Below, in pieces: positions 27,125 to 41,184 of a DNA stretch of 64,000 nt (the first letter of the stretch is position 1; each line of letters opens with the position of its first letter). The stretch is from Hemibagrus wyckioides. Its lineage: Eukaryota; Chordata; Actinopteri; Siluriformes; Bagridae. The stretch is from assembly GCF_019097595.1 (NCBI RefSeq), contig NC_080710.1, positions 10,532,780 to 10,596,779 of the forward strand, written 5' to 3'. Below the pieces are notes generated by a model that did no database searches, was not told the DNA's origin, and worked only from the letters and a program-made list of their open reading frames with translations. The position numbers were made by a program, and so were the translations under genes.

Positions 27125-27735
27125 ATATGTATAGACATATTGGTAATTGTTCAGGCTTAGACTTCCAGGTAGTCTGTCAGTTTTGGTCTATACTGATGAC
27201 TACAGAGTGAAGTAAGTGTGCCACTGTGTATAACACAGTCCTCCATTCTGTTACTACTGTTATGAGTCACTCTGACTTGTTGTCTTTCTTAATGATCAGG
27301 ATTTAATTACAGGGTTTGCGATATTCTTGATGATAAAATGTAAAGCATATTACACCTTTTAGTGACCTCACTGTGCTTTTTATTTGTGAAAGAGTTTATC
27401 AGATTGAGACAAATCAATCATCTGCAAGACGCCCTGTCCTCAAATCCCTGTTTAATAAGAATAATGTGTGACCACAGATTATTCACAGGTGCTAACAGGA
27501 TCCTAATGCGTAGCTATAACCAAGTAAGACGTGGAAACTAGATTGATTAAAGCCCTGGAACTAGATCATTAAATCTTATCCACGAGTTAGTAAGGCATGA
27601 GAACTAGATCATTAAGACATGGTGATGAGATAATTGTCATGGCCACAAGTTAGTAAGGCGTGAGAATGAGATAATTAAGTGTTGCCACATCTTAATAAGG
27701 CACGGCCATTGTGCGCACAAACCGGCCTTCGCGTA
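27125..27735 (+). other. Intron stretch of the second zinc-finger gene
   Basis: AT-rich sequence. A loosely repeated phrase, ACTAGATCATTAA / GAGATAATTAAG with TTAGTAAGGC, recurs every 45-60 bases between about 27500 and 27700, suggesting a short degenerate tandem repeat. No gene is seen. Confidence 0.4.
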
Positions 27736-27739
27736 TACA

Positions 27740-27945
27740 ACAACCAGGCATAATGACCACCTGCCTAATATTGTGTTGGTCCCCCTTTTGCTTCCAAAAC
27801 AGCCCTGACCCGTCATGCACTGTGTATTCTGACACCTTTTTATCAGAACCAGCATTAACTTCTTCAGCAATTTGAGCAACAGTAGCTCGTCTGTTGGATC
27901 GGATCACACGGGCCAGCCTTCACTCCTAATGTGCATCAATCGTCA
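27740..27945 (-). mobile_element. Truncated family A Tc1-like element
   Basis: Starts with ATAATGACCACCTGCCTAAT and runs through ACAGTAGCTCGTCTGTTGGA, nearly the same as 44290-44460. It stops abruptly near 27945, so the other terminal repeat is absent. Confidence 0.75.
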
Positions 27946-28275
27946 CTTGTCTGCAGTAGGTAACATGTAGACACAAATGACTAATAACAATACCTAGATA
28001 GTTAAAGCTCTAAATTGTTTATTAATATAAAAATACAGTGTGATGGAAAATGGTGCAAGAAAAAATAAAGAAAATGAGTGAAGTTTTTTAGACATAATTT
28101 ACAACTTCTTGTTCTCTCTACCCCTGTAATAGAAAAAGTCCTATGGGTTACTAGCTCATCTCCTTGCATAAGGATCCTATTCCCATATCTTACAAGTTGT
28201 GCACTATTTTTACTTAATCTAGAAATCTGAAGTTTTCTTCTTAACCAATGTTTGGCCTGTTTCTCTTAGGCTGCC

Positions 28276-28443
28276 ATGGAGAGCTCGTCTGTGTACATGT
28301 GTTTCCCATGCTACCGGGAGTTTCCCACATTAGAGGAAGTGCTGACACACCAGCTAACCTGCACTGCTGAGAACACACAACCTCTGTCTGTTGGCACTGC
28401 TATAGAGGCTGCTGCCATCTCTGCTGGTCTACCACAGGTGCCA

Positions 28444-28524
<81 letters not shown>

Positions 28525-31500
28525 TAAAGGTACTTGTTAGTGTTGTAGTTTTCCTACTAATACTATTATTTAGTTGCCCAGTATCACACTAAGCAGCTGT
28601 ATCGAATGGCTAGCTGCTTCATACGTCTTGATCACATATTAAAATTATAATCATAATAATTAGTACTCACTGACTTTTAGGGATATGTTAATGTGAAATC
28701 TGCCCCCCCCTTTTTTCACAGCCACAGTTTAGTACCTGGCCATTGAGCACATAAACCTTGCTTAAAAGTTCAAGAGTTTAAGTTTAAGAGCTGAATTATT
28801 ATGTAATCAGCTAATAGAGGCTATACTATAATAGCAACTCTTTTTTTTCCTCTTCCATTGATCGATGTTATGATATTCATTTAAATCAATTGGAGCTGTG
28901 CATTTTATAAATGGAATTTATTATTATGCCCAGCATTATTAAATTAGAGTAATGTCATCAACCAGCATGTCCCCGGGAAGTTAAAGGATCCTTTTCTCGT
29001 ATCTTTGCTAATTTCAACCCTATTGCTACAATCCTATATAGCTTTAGGCACCGTTATTACCCAAGGTAATTACATACGATGCTAGTGAATGCCTCTATTT
29101 AGTTGAATCAGATTTTTTTTCCCCTCCCGAATGGTGCTTGAACGCACAGCTGTAATTATCTGAAATAGGCTCTACGTCGGAAGTGTTGCTTTTAAGGCAA
29201 AAAGATATTTGAAATGTAAATTGAAGTGTAATTCAGGGTTGCGTATACTTCCTAATTTTCCTCTTAATTATAGCAAGAAAATTACACACTAGAGTGTTTC
29301 CCTTTGTCTACTAATATCGGCGTACTCGCTGTAAAATTGTGATTTATTCATTTCTAAATGAGTGACTTGCAAAAGTGCATCACCTTGCCCTGGAGATGAC
29401 CTTCGATAACCTTATACGCTGGGACATTAATAATAATTAGTCATGGTGGGTTTTTTTTTTTTTCTTCCTTTCATTAAAATGCCCCAGAAGGATAGCTGGA
29501 TGTGACTGATAGAGACTCATAAAGCCCTTATCATCATATCTGATTGATTTTGAAAAAACAAAACACGCTCTCCGTCTCTTTTATAATATTGGCTGTTTGT
29601 TTACTCTTTTAGTTGTTGGGTCTTTAATATCTTCCTATATAAATAATATACCCTGCTATTACAGAAGTGTTATGAGAGTTGATGTTTTATCGTGGACACT
29701 GATTAAAAAATTCATGAGAACACAAATAGTTGCCTGAAGCACTAGCTTTTCCAGTGTCTCACTCAGCTCCCTAGCTCCCTAGGTAGTGAGTCAGTATATC
29801 GTGTACACTAGTTCAGGCACTGGTCAGGACTCATTACACTTTGGGACACCGATGAGTCAATTTTCCGGCGACATGACTACGTACTCATGATGTAAAACGT
29901 TACCGCTGGCGTTTAGCAACAACAGACACGTCCCATATCTTGAATAGAATTTCTGATGTCATTATGAACTATTATTTCAGCTTGATTGTAGGTTAGCGGA
30001 TTTAAAAAAAAAAAAATCACGAAACACCTAAAAGTTGTATAAAGACCAGCAAAGGAAGTTAAAAATCACTAACGTGAGCAACAGCAATGACTCCAGGCTA
30101 CTTGCATTTGTAAACGAAGTGGGCCGAGGGTTTGGCCGACATTTTTTTTCCGAGCTGAGATGCTTCAGAAAATATGACGCCATTTCCCATGCATTGTGGG
30201 ATTCCTCAGTGAAGATAAATCATTCACTAGCTTCTCACTAATAAATGAATTCCAATGAATGCCTTATGAAACTTAAAAAAGAAAAAAGATAAGTCCATTC
30301 TTTCTCTTCATTATATATTGGACCCTCTCTCTCTCTGTCTCCTGATTGGATGCTAGCTCTTGCCCGTCTCTCAGTATTCAGACGTCTTTTGTGCCTTAAA
30401 GTTGGGGCATGCTCACTGTTTCACATATCCACCTTACCATTAAAATAATCATTGCTTTCATTTATTTCAGGAATTGCGAGAATTTGTGAATGTTGTGAGA
30501 GTTGCACAATATGTATTTTTTTGAATGATGTCTATAGAATGCTCTTCGCTTCTCTTTACTTCTATCTGACCTGTTTTAACAGACTATGAAAGGTCTATCT
30601 TTTGTGTTTTGATCTAAATACCCTGCCATCAGTAGCAATAGTCTATGAACGCTCAGACTATTTTTAAATGCTGGCACAGCACACAGCTGGCAGACGGCTT
30701 TCGCCTCGTCAGATAAAAAGGATGTCGCAGACTGCTCCATCGGATTACTGTAATACAACCCCCCTGCTGGGTCCTTCCCAAAGACTCCACAGTTAATAAT
30801 GGTATCGAATGTGACATGAGAAAAAGCTGTGAGTGTGTTTACACTCACGAAGACCCGCGATTTGAATGTGGCATAAGGGAACGGTCTACTGAGGTTTGCT
30901 TCTTGGTTGCGACTCTAGTGTAGTGAGGGGAAAAAAAGGTAATTGAGATTGGCTTTCAGAATGTGGTGAAAGTAAAACGAGTAGACGTATCCAAGACGTT
31001 TGGACACTGAATTAAAATAATTTCCGATGGACACAAAGGAGCCTTTTATATAGATGGTACGCCTCTTTTGCTAGTACAAACAGGACGTAAAACTGTCGTT
31101 TAATTCGTAATGCAATTATGATTTTTAAGTGAACAAGAACAGCTTGTTTTAGAAAAATTCTCAATGGAACGTGACTTTCTGTTGAATTGTTCCTTCACGT
31201 TTTTTGTGTTGTTTCTCTCCTCCAGCTGGAAGCTCACTCAGTGTATGTTCCTGAGGTTCTGAGTGAAAGGAAACCTGTACCCTCCTCAGATGTGCCACGT
31301 GTCCTCTACCAGTGTGCCGACTGTGAGCTCCTATTTGATGCACTCTTGCTGTGGCAGCAGCACCGAAAGCTTGGCTGTTGTCTAGAGACTGGACCTGGAC
31401 CTGGACTTGAACCTGAACCTGAAGATGGAACTGAACCTGAACCTGTACCCGGGGACGTGGCTGGCACTTTAGTGCCACAACCCGTCAGCCAGTTGGTCAC

Positions 31501-34500
31501 AGAAGAGGGCGAAGTAGCCTATAGTGAACAGCCAGCAGAGTTGGAGGTGGAAGACCAACACCAAGCGTGTGTGGAGACTTTTACTCCAGTGAACAATGAA
31601 TTAACAGAGATCAATTCTGAAGGTTTCCCGGGCAGCAGTGATCCCCCTGAGGAGCCTGCACCTCAGCTGCCTGAGTGCACTGAGCAGGAACCAGTGCCTG
31701 TGCAGGAACCAAGCCCGCAAGTGAGACGGAGAGGGCAGAAGAAGGCCAAGCCTCCCTCTAGCCTGCTGTGTGTGGAGTGCGGTCGCTGCTTCAGCTTGGC
31801 TTCAGAGCTGGTGACTCACCGGAAGACGGCGCACAACCTGAAGGAGGCCATCCACCGGTGCAACGTGTGCGGCGAGGGCTTCCTCAACACCACGCTCTTT
31901 CTCTACCACCGCAAACAGCATCGCAGTCAAACACTGGAAGAGGAGCAGAAAGAGTTGGAGGTGCCACAGCTCTCCACTGCCTTGCTGGAGGCCCCGGGAG
32001 AGGGTCTGCTCTTGCTTGCAACAGCCGGAGAAGGCCAGAGTCTGATGGAGATCACCAGCCTGGAGCAGACAGTATCCGATGCTGTTCCCATTTCTCAAGT
32101 GGAGGTGGAGCTCGATCCTGAGATTAGAAGCGAGGTCATGCAATCAAGCGGAGACGAACCTGTGCCTCAGGCAGTCGAAAGGGAACAAATAGAGGAGACA
32201 GAAGTCGAGGGGATTGTCAGCATGGAAGAGGAGGAAGTTGAAGGCAGAGCTGAGCCCATGGATGAGGAAGTAGTCGAAGAGAAACAAGTGGAAACTGAGA
32301 CCAGCTGTGATGTGGATATGGCGCAGACAGATGAGGCAGCATCTTCAGTGCTTTCCACCCACCAGAATTTCCTGTGTAGTCAGTGTGGATGCTCTTTTAA
32401 TGCCGAGGACGAGTTAGCAAAGCACCGCAGCAGTGAGCACGGCCTAGCGGAGGCGCTGCACAGTTGTGCAGAATGCGGCCTAGAGTTTATGAACACCACG
32501 CAGTTTCTGTACCATCGAAGAGAACATCGCAAGAACATACCCTCTCCGTCTTCTAGGCTGAACGCCACGCTCACCTCTCTGGCCAGACATCCTCCTCTGT
32601 CCCCTGCCCTTTTCCTTCGACGGCCAGGTCAGTGGCTGCTTTCGTTTATTTCTGTGTTTCACACTTCTAGACCTTTTGAAAAGAAAATCTTTCCTGTAAA
32701 TTGAATACCATTCAAAATCTCGGTCAATTATTTAGAATTTTTTTATTTGTTTGTTCTAGTGTTATAAAATGCCTTATCAAAGCTACGTATTTTGATTCTT
32801 GAATCCGATTGGTTCACAATTGTCCATGCTCTATTAATCTTTTGTATAGCATGACTCTGACAGTAGTGTCACAAAATCCACAACAAACAATAAACCGATT
32901 TTAAAAATGTGCTGTTACAAGTATAAAGATATTTATTTAACATTTATGGAAGAAGTCATGGGTGTATGCACTTTATGCTGCTAATGTTTTATATATTCAG
33001 TGAGGAAACATTCATTTATTATTATTTATTAATAATGGTTGTATACTGAACGCAGTAGTGATAACACATATAGCAAGTGAGTCAGTGTTAGTCATTAGGA
33101 GAGGACCACAGGAACTAACGCTGTGCGAGACGCATATGTTATTATGAGTGAGTGCAAAGACATGCATACGCTTAGGGTAAAATAAAGATAACAAGAATCT
33201 TTTCATTTGTAGCACCATGATATTTGGTATATTAGGGTTCAGAGATTCTCACTGTTAGCACACAGTCTCATGTTAAGATATTAATAGTGGAAAAATGTCT
33301 TTTTAAATACTTTCACGTCTTTCTTTTTGAATATGATCAGATGTTCTCTAGAGGGTATGGTGGTTTAGTGGTTGGGGGTTCAAATCCCGCCTCCTTCCTG
33401 CAAGCATTTTTGATTTTGCATTTTTCTCCCTGTTCTTCATGGGTTTCTTTGGGTACTCCAGTTTCCTCTCCTAGTGTAAAGACGTGCTTTAGGCTGACTG
33501 GCATCTCTAAATTGTCCTTAGTATGTGAGTGTGTGTGTGAGACCCAAAGCCTTGAGTCCCCTGGGATAGACTACAGGCTCCCCATGACCCTGTGTAGGAT
33601 AAGCACTACCAAAATGGATGAAGGAAGATGTTCTGTAATTACTCGTATCCCTTTGTTTTGCTTTTGTGAATGTCTGCAGCCCCAAAATGGTCTTTTAACT
33701 CATTTACTCTCATTACAAATGCCAGGATCAGTGGTTAGATGTGAATTGGGACACAGCCACATGTTCTCCTGTTATCGCATATAACTAGTAGGATTTTTAT
33801 CCAGCTTGTGTTTGCCACAGGTTCGAAAGATGTCAGGTTTGGGATGTGAGGCTTGGTTTATTTCGTCATATTTTTACTTTTTTATTCAACAGTAGCCAAA
33901 CCTATTAATGAAGTAAAAAAATAGCCAAGAATCACTGACATTAGCTAGTTAGCAAGCATGCAGGCTCTATGGCTAAAACATCTTCGATATGATTCTCTAC
34001 TCTTTCAGTGCAGTTGGTCGCAAGCTGTTGAACAAGTTTTATGACAACATATAAATCTTATGCATGAAGCTTCCTGAACCAGTATTTTTCCCAGTATTAA
34101 TGGAAAAGGCCTTTTTTTTCTTGAAGGAAACATCAACATTTTGTGATATTTAATATTTTGAAGATAACACCAGTCTACATAATAAGAATCAGGGATGTTT
34201 TTGTTTCCCTGTTTATCAAATAGTTTTTCACTCTTTTTCTTATCATTTTTTCCCTTCTGGCCCCTCAGACAACTCGAGCGAAACAACGCTTCACGATGCC
34301 ACACTCGAGGCCACCGCCAAGCTGAGCCGCGATTGGTCACGCACACCGCTTCCCCATGAGTGCCCGCACTGCGGTCAGGGCTTCACGCGGCGCAGCCTCC
34401 TGCGTGAACATGTCTTCCAGCACACCGGCGAGAAGCTGTTCAACTGCAACGTGTGCAACAAGAGTTTCCCAACTCCCGCTGGCCTGCTGCGCCACAGCCT

Positions 34501-37500
34501 GTGCCACGGTCCACCACGCTCCTTCACCTGCCCCGTCTGTACCAAGACCTTCTCTCAGCCTGCCTCGCTCAAACGCCACATGCTCACCCACGAGGAGGGC
34601 ACAGAGAAGAGAGGCCAGGGGCGAAGCAGAGTGCGTGGACGTTCTCCTGGAGACTCCTGTCTGCTCACCTGCCCTGACTGTCCAGCCAGCTTCAAGCTGG
34701 ACTCACAACTTCAGCTGCACAGGTGAGTGTCACTGAACGTTTTGGCAGGCAGTAGTAGTTAATGATGCTTTAACAACCTCAAACTGGTGTGGAGGAAAGG
34801 ACAGAAGACTTAAAATGAATGCTTTATAAGGTTTAGTTTAATATTCATCCTCACTCAAGTGAATGCATTTCCAGTGCGGTGCTTTTTTTCCACTGAAGAA
34901 AAATGTTTCTCTTAAAAAGTCATTTTTAGGATTTATCCAAGCGCCGTCCTTGACTAAATAATTTAATACTTGCCCTGCTGCTGCAGTGTTATGCTATTTA
35001 ATAGCATTCTCTTTGAAACCATGTAATTAAAACCAGATCTCGTGACAGAAAATGTTATATTGGCTTGGGTGATTATCATATCGTGACCACTTAGATCTGA
35101 CACGTTCTACATTCTGATGAGATTACTGTCTCTGAGCTACTTCCTAGTCCGGATATGACAGCTCTGCTCATGTCGAAGGCATACAACACACCAGTGTGCA
35201 GACAGAACATGAGATTTGAGCAGGAAGTGAATGAAGCTTCACCCTTGACCTACCTCATTACAAGGCATGACCTCATCAAGCCGTGTCTTAGAGATATTAA
35301 TCAGTCCGTGTCAGTCCGGTCTCCAGAGGTCCTTTTTCAGATTATAAATCCAGCGAGAAGGGAATTTAAACCCGTAGATCGACTCAGATCTGACAACCGT
35401 GGTTCAGTTTCCGGAGGTTAGGCATTAATGGGGAAAGCGGTTATGCGCACAGCATACTAAAACCTTCCATGTTAAAAAAGTACCAGGCTCTCTTGAAACA
35501 ATGCCTTCTACCTACATTATAACTAGAGTTTTCATGGCCTAGACTCGCTTATGTAATAGCGCTTATTACATACCACTATTGTAAAGGTTATTGTTTTTTA
35601 AGGATGCTTTCACATATGTCAAAATATAGCGTGTTCGGTTGTAGCAAGAAAGCAATCTGACCCTGAATCGACCCTGCCGGTGATTCCGAACTGAATATAC
35701 GGATGTATTTTTGTTTGCAGGTTTGTTTTTTTTTTACTGTAGATGCTAGCCACTAAATTCAGCCTCGAGGCACAAACCGAGCCAAAGGACAGAGCGGTAG
35801 CGCTAGTGAAGCGCAGTATGTTCTGGCTGAATATTAATAACTTTTAAAAAACAAAAAGTGAGTCTACTTCTATGGAATTTAGACTGGCTAAAGTAGCATC
35901 ATGAGATCATGAATAAAATCCTAAAACGATAGAAAGAATTGCCTGATGATCAGACTTGTGGTTCTGGAAACGGCTCACATTTCAGGTTCAAAAATCATGT
36001 TTACTCTCTCTTTTTTTTTGCCTCTGTTTTCAACGATTTTTGGATGCATTGTCTTTTGAAGGATCCAACAAATGCCTACAGCCCACACGGCTCGTTTCCA
36101 ACTGTTCAACATGAGGCAGGATCTGTTGCTTGCGAAGATGCTTCAGTTTCTCGCTGCATATCAATTAACTTGTTAATAATAACAATAAGCTTTATGTAGC
36201 GTTTCAACCACGCTGAAAAATGATTCCAAAAATATTAATATAAATGAAAATATACACAGAGAAAATCAGCCAGTAAAGCTAAAAATTTTGAACGAATATA
36301 TTTTATAGAATCAAAAATATATTAGATTTAATATTGCATTCTTTTTCTAGTACACAAGAACATGTATTTTCATCAGAGTTTATTATACATATGTATGTTT
36401 GTTTGCATATTCTATCTTGGAAGGAAGTTGGTCTGAAAGAGGGTTTATGACTCAAAGGCTGTTTAGTTTGGTGGATATTTTAAGCTCTTAAATATATACT
36501 GAGACCCATTTTCTAATACACATATTTCGCATCTACCTTTAGGGACTCTCGACGGGTAATACAGGTATAATACAGGTACCAACTGTGGCCTACTTGCTGC
36601 TGTGCACTCTGTGTATACCTGAGTATGTGCTGTGTGCCTAACCCCCCACCCCTCCATTAATACACACTAGGAACCAGCGCTTGACCTTGTTATGTAGACG
36701 ATGTGATGCTCATATACACTGGCACCTCAGTGTACACACAGACATGTGTTCCTTTCAACTAATCATAATGGGTTGTGTCCCAAATAGAGATGAATCTTAC
36801 AGTAAGAGACAGTGTGATTGTTAATAGAGGTTGGAGTTGAAAGATTATGCATAATGAGTTCTATTATCATGCACTCATTTGAATAATTTTGTTTGATTTC
36901 TTCCTTTTTTTTCTGCCTCAGGCTGTTGCACACTAGTCACCCTTTCCCATGCACTGTGTGTGGACAAGCGTTCCAGCGGCGGAAAGAGCTCGACCTGCAC
37001 TCTCTCATTCACCAAGGTCAGTGGGGTGCACACCTCACACATCACAACCAATGTGTTTTCCTTGTCTAAATACACCATGGCCAAACATTTGTGGACACCT
37101 GATTATCACACCCATATGTGGTTGCCATAAATTTGGAAAAAACACATTAGGTTGTAGCTGTACAGTTTCCCTTCTCTGGAACTGTCACGCTGGAACCAAA
37201 CCTGTTCCAGCATGACGATCCTCCTGTGCACAAAGCTAGTTCGTGATTTGCCTTGGTTGGTGTAAAAGAATTCGAGTGTCCTGCACAGAACCCCACTGAA
37301 CACCTTTATCATGAACTGGAACCCTGATTTTGCACCAGTCCTCCTCACCCAACATCACTATCCAACCACACTAATGCTTTTATGGCTAAACGGTCAGATC
37401 CTCTATACTGACATTCTAGTATCTAGTGGGAAGCCTTCCCAGAATTGTGAAGCTTATTATTGTAAGAGGGACTAAAGTTGTGACTAAATCTGGAATTGTA

Positions 37501-38048
37501 TGTTCAAATGCACATATGAGTGTTATTGTTAGGTGTCCACAATATTTTGACTGTATAGTGAATACACATAATGCAGAATCTGATCAGTGCCTAATACAGT
37601 ATTGGATAAGAATATATATATATTCACATCAAGTCATATTATACGACTGAGATTCTCCCAGGATTGTCCTGCGATACAGTATTGCTCCTGTGGCTGAATT
37701 TTGGACACTTGTTTTTAGAGATGATCACATTCGAGCACCACGGTTAAGCATGTCAAGTTAAACACATTCGTACAAGTATACACCAACCAAGCAGTTCTTT
37801 CACAGCCTTTGGCTGCGATACTATAAAGCAGTTTTTGCACTCACACGTTGACTCTGACTCTGTGCCTCTCCCTCTCTCATACATCCACAGATCCCCTTTG
37901 ATGAATATCCTTTTATTGATTGCAACTCAGACAGAAATGAATAAATGGGGTCAGAGGTCACATTGATTAGCTGCATGTATTGATAAGATCAGCTGCTGAT
38001 CAGTCACTTTCTCATCAGGCTAATACCGGTCACTGGGGTGAGTGTGTG

Positions 38049-38086
<38 letters not shown>

Positions 38087-38467
38087 GTAGAGTGAGAAGA
38101 TGGCAGTTCATTTGTGTAAGAGAGCGCATTTGAAGACTATAAAGGTCAAACTGTGACAGCGCAGCTGAATCTAAACAGCAGCATTGGATCTGTCATTGAG
38201 TTTCCAAAGTTCTATTTATCTTTGTATTTTATTTCTTTTGTCCTCATGTCTTTAGATAAAGCTGAGAGCAGCATGCGTTAATGTTTTTATTAACACTTTC
38301 TCTCTCTTTTTGTGCAGATAAGAGACGTAATGTTTGTCTCTGTTATGCTTTTGAACCTCTCCACCCTTCCTCTTCTTTTTCCTAGATAAGGAACCTAAAG
38401 TATATGTGTGTTTGTCTGAGAATTTCCTTTTTGCCTTTGTAGATAAGTGACAAAAGCTGTGTGTAGG

Positions 38468-38517
<50 letters not shown>

Positions 38518-39909
38518 GATTTATGATCTCTGGTGTGTATAAGTGTTTTAATGTTTGAACCTCTGGTGTAATCCTGTCTCTAGATAAGGAACCTGTGGTG
38601 TGTGCTCAGTGTGGCTCTCAATTCCTGAACCAGGCCGTGTTAGATGTGCACATGCAGCGCTGCACTGGAGAACCTACTCAGCGGCGCCGTTACAAAGGTC
38701 ATGGGCGTGGCCGAGTCGGGGGTCAGCTCGAGTGCGATATGTGCGGCCACCGCTGTGTGACGCAGGACGGTCTGGATCTACACCGGCTCTCGCACACGGG
38801 CCAGACGCCACTACGCTGCCCTCTGACGCCCTGCAGGAAAAGATTCGCCTCCAGCTCCTCCCTGGCACAGCACGTGGTGGCGCACTGCCGCGCACCGCTG
38901 TCCAAGAGGAACACCCCTCGCCGCTTCACGTGCAATTTCTGCTCCAAGGAGTTTGCCTACGCCTCCACCTTCGCTGTGCACATGCGCACACACACAGACG
39001 AGAGGCCCTTTGAGGTGAGTTTCTAGAAGAAAAACCGAAGATTTACTTACAAACTTTAATTTCTTAACTTAAAGGTGCAATACTTTCTTTAAACAAAATC
39101 TATAAAATCTCAAAAATATAAAGCTTTAAGCTGTGGCCTCAGCACACGTGTATTTAAGTGGCTGAGAGAAAATCTGAATTCTGGTACAGAATGCTTGCTG
39201 GTGTTTAGACGTGCCTCCTGTTAGTCAGTTTACAGACACTGGACTCTACAGGCCAACTTATATCAAGGAGCTGGAGCTTCATGAATATGGAAGGGAAAGG
39301 GAAAATTAAAAAAAATAAATTCAAAGGTGAACTAATCTTACCTAATGCATATCTAAGTTAATATAAATAAAACAAAATATTTGAATCTAACAACTATATT
39401 TAATGTAATACAATGATATAATATAGCTTAAAACAAATATATTTATTTTAAAGATTAATTTGATTATTTATTTGATTATCTACTTCCTTTCTTCCTTCCA
39501 GTGAGTGACAGCTCAGGGTCAGTCATTGTACAAATGGCCCTGGAGCAGATCAGATTGAAGTTTATTTAAAGGCCACACCGGGGTTTTCTCTGGGATTTAA
39601 CCCTTTAACCTTCTGTTTACTAACCCATACTGTTATCTTCCAATCTACCACTCACTGTCCCCTATCTGTGTCCATTACTGCCCTGCTGTTATAGACACCG
39701 CTGCCTTTGCTTAAATAGAAACATAAATATTCAGTGTATCGAACCACATTCAGCATCTCCATCACTAGAGCTAATGTGTGAATGAACCAGAAAGTTTTTT
39801 TTTTTCTTTTAAATATATGAACTAAACATTTTATATTCATTATATATCTGCTGAATTCTTGAATTTGTTACTTTTTTTGTAACTTCACAGATGGATGATA
39901 TACATAATC

Positions 39910-39941
<32 letters not shown>

Positions 39942-41133
39942 TTATTATTATTTGCCAAAGAAATATATAATCATAGCAGATGTTTATTTAACATTTATGG
40001 AAGGAGTCTCCAGTGTCAACGCTTTGTAATGGTCAGTAATTTTTCCATAAGAGGTCTATGTGCTTTGGAGTTTCTCACTAACATTACAAGCTGCTCTTTA
40101 TTAATGTAAGAGAGAGAGAAGGGAAAAATAGAGAGGCTGGTAATGGAAAAGCTGTTTATAAGTGCTATGTAAGTGATCATGTAGACAATCCAAGACATAA
40201 CTGCAAACCGTTAAAAAGTGTTAAATGTCGCACAGTAATAAATTAAAATGAACGTTGTGGGCAAATCACTGCAGTCTAGCTCCATTACACCAACCCACCG
40301 TTGATTATTTTCCTATAACAGCACACACTGACTTGTTTTATTCCTTACAAAATGACAGCAGATCATGATGTGCTAGATATCACTCAGTCAATTTTTCTTT
40401 TCTTATGAATATTTCTTCACAAAAAAACCCCCACTAGAGCTTAATAGTATGCTGCTGATTTGTGAGAGAGAGAGAGAAAAAAACCCTTTTCAGCAGAGAA
40501 GAATATTATTAAATTATTATTTGCATGACAGTTTTAGCCTACTACTCATTAAAACTTTATTTTTAGCTCATGCAGCTGGAAAGTTGCTAGACGCTACTAA
40601 GACTCAGTCCCGGTTAATGCAGTCAAAGATGTTCAGGCAGTAACTGATTCAATATAATGATAATGATGTAATGTCATTACGTTGCTCGGGTCATGCTGCC
40701 ATCTGTTACTCTTGCTTCTTATTTTACTATTTGGCAAACAAGATGGGTTTAAAAAAAAAAAAAAAAAGGCATTTCATTTTGAGCTCATGTTAGAAGAATA
40801 TTTGTGCATTGATGCATTGCTTTTTGTCTGACATAACAGGATATTGCTTATATATTACCACATGACCAAATGACACCGATTCTGGTTAACTGGCATGAAT
40901 GAGTGAAAACTTTCACTGTAAAACTGTAATGAAAAACTATTGATTATGGACTGCATGTTGGCTTATGATGTGTGTCCTGTATTTATGTAACAAAACCCTG
41001 ACATACACTGATGTTTAAATGGAGCACACTTATAATCTAATGTAAACAATTTAAAGCAATCACCTTCACTTATATGGTACCATGAATAACAAATAAGCAT
41101 AATTAATTCAAAAAGCTTTTAGAGAAAAATTGA

Positions 41134-41184
<51 letters not shown>

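Noticed and set aside
31161..31478. Minus-strand frame with Gln/Val repeats opposite the second zinc-finger gene
   Set aside because: It is the reverse of a Pro/Glu-coding hexanucleotide-like repeat in a well supported exon on the plus strand.
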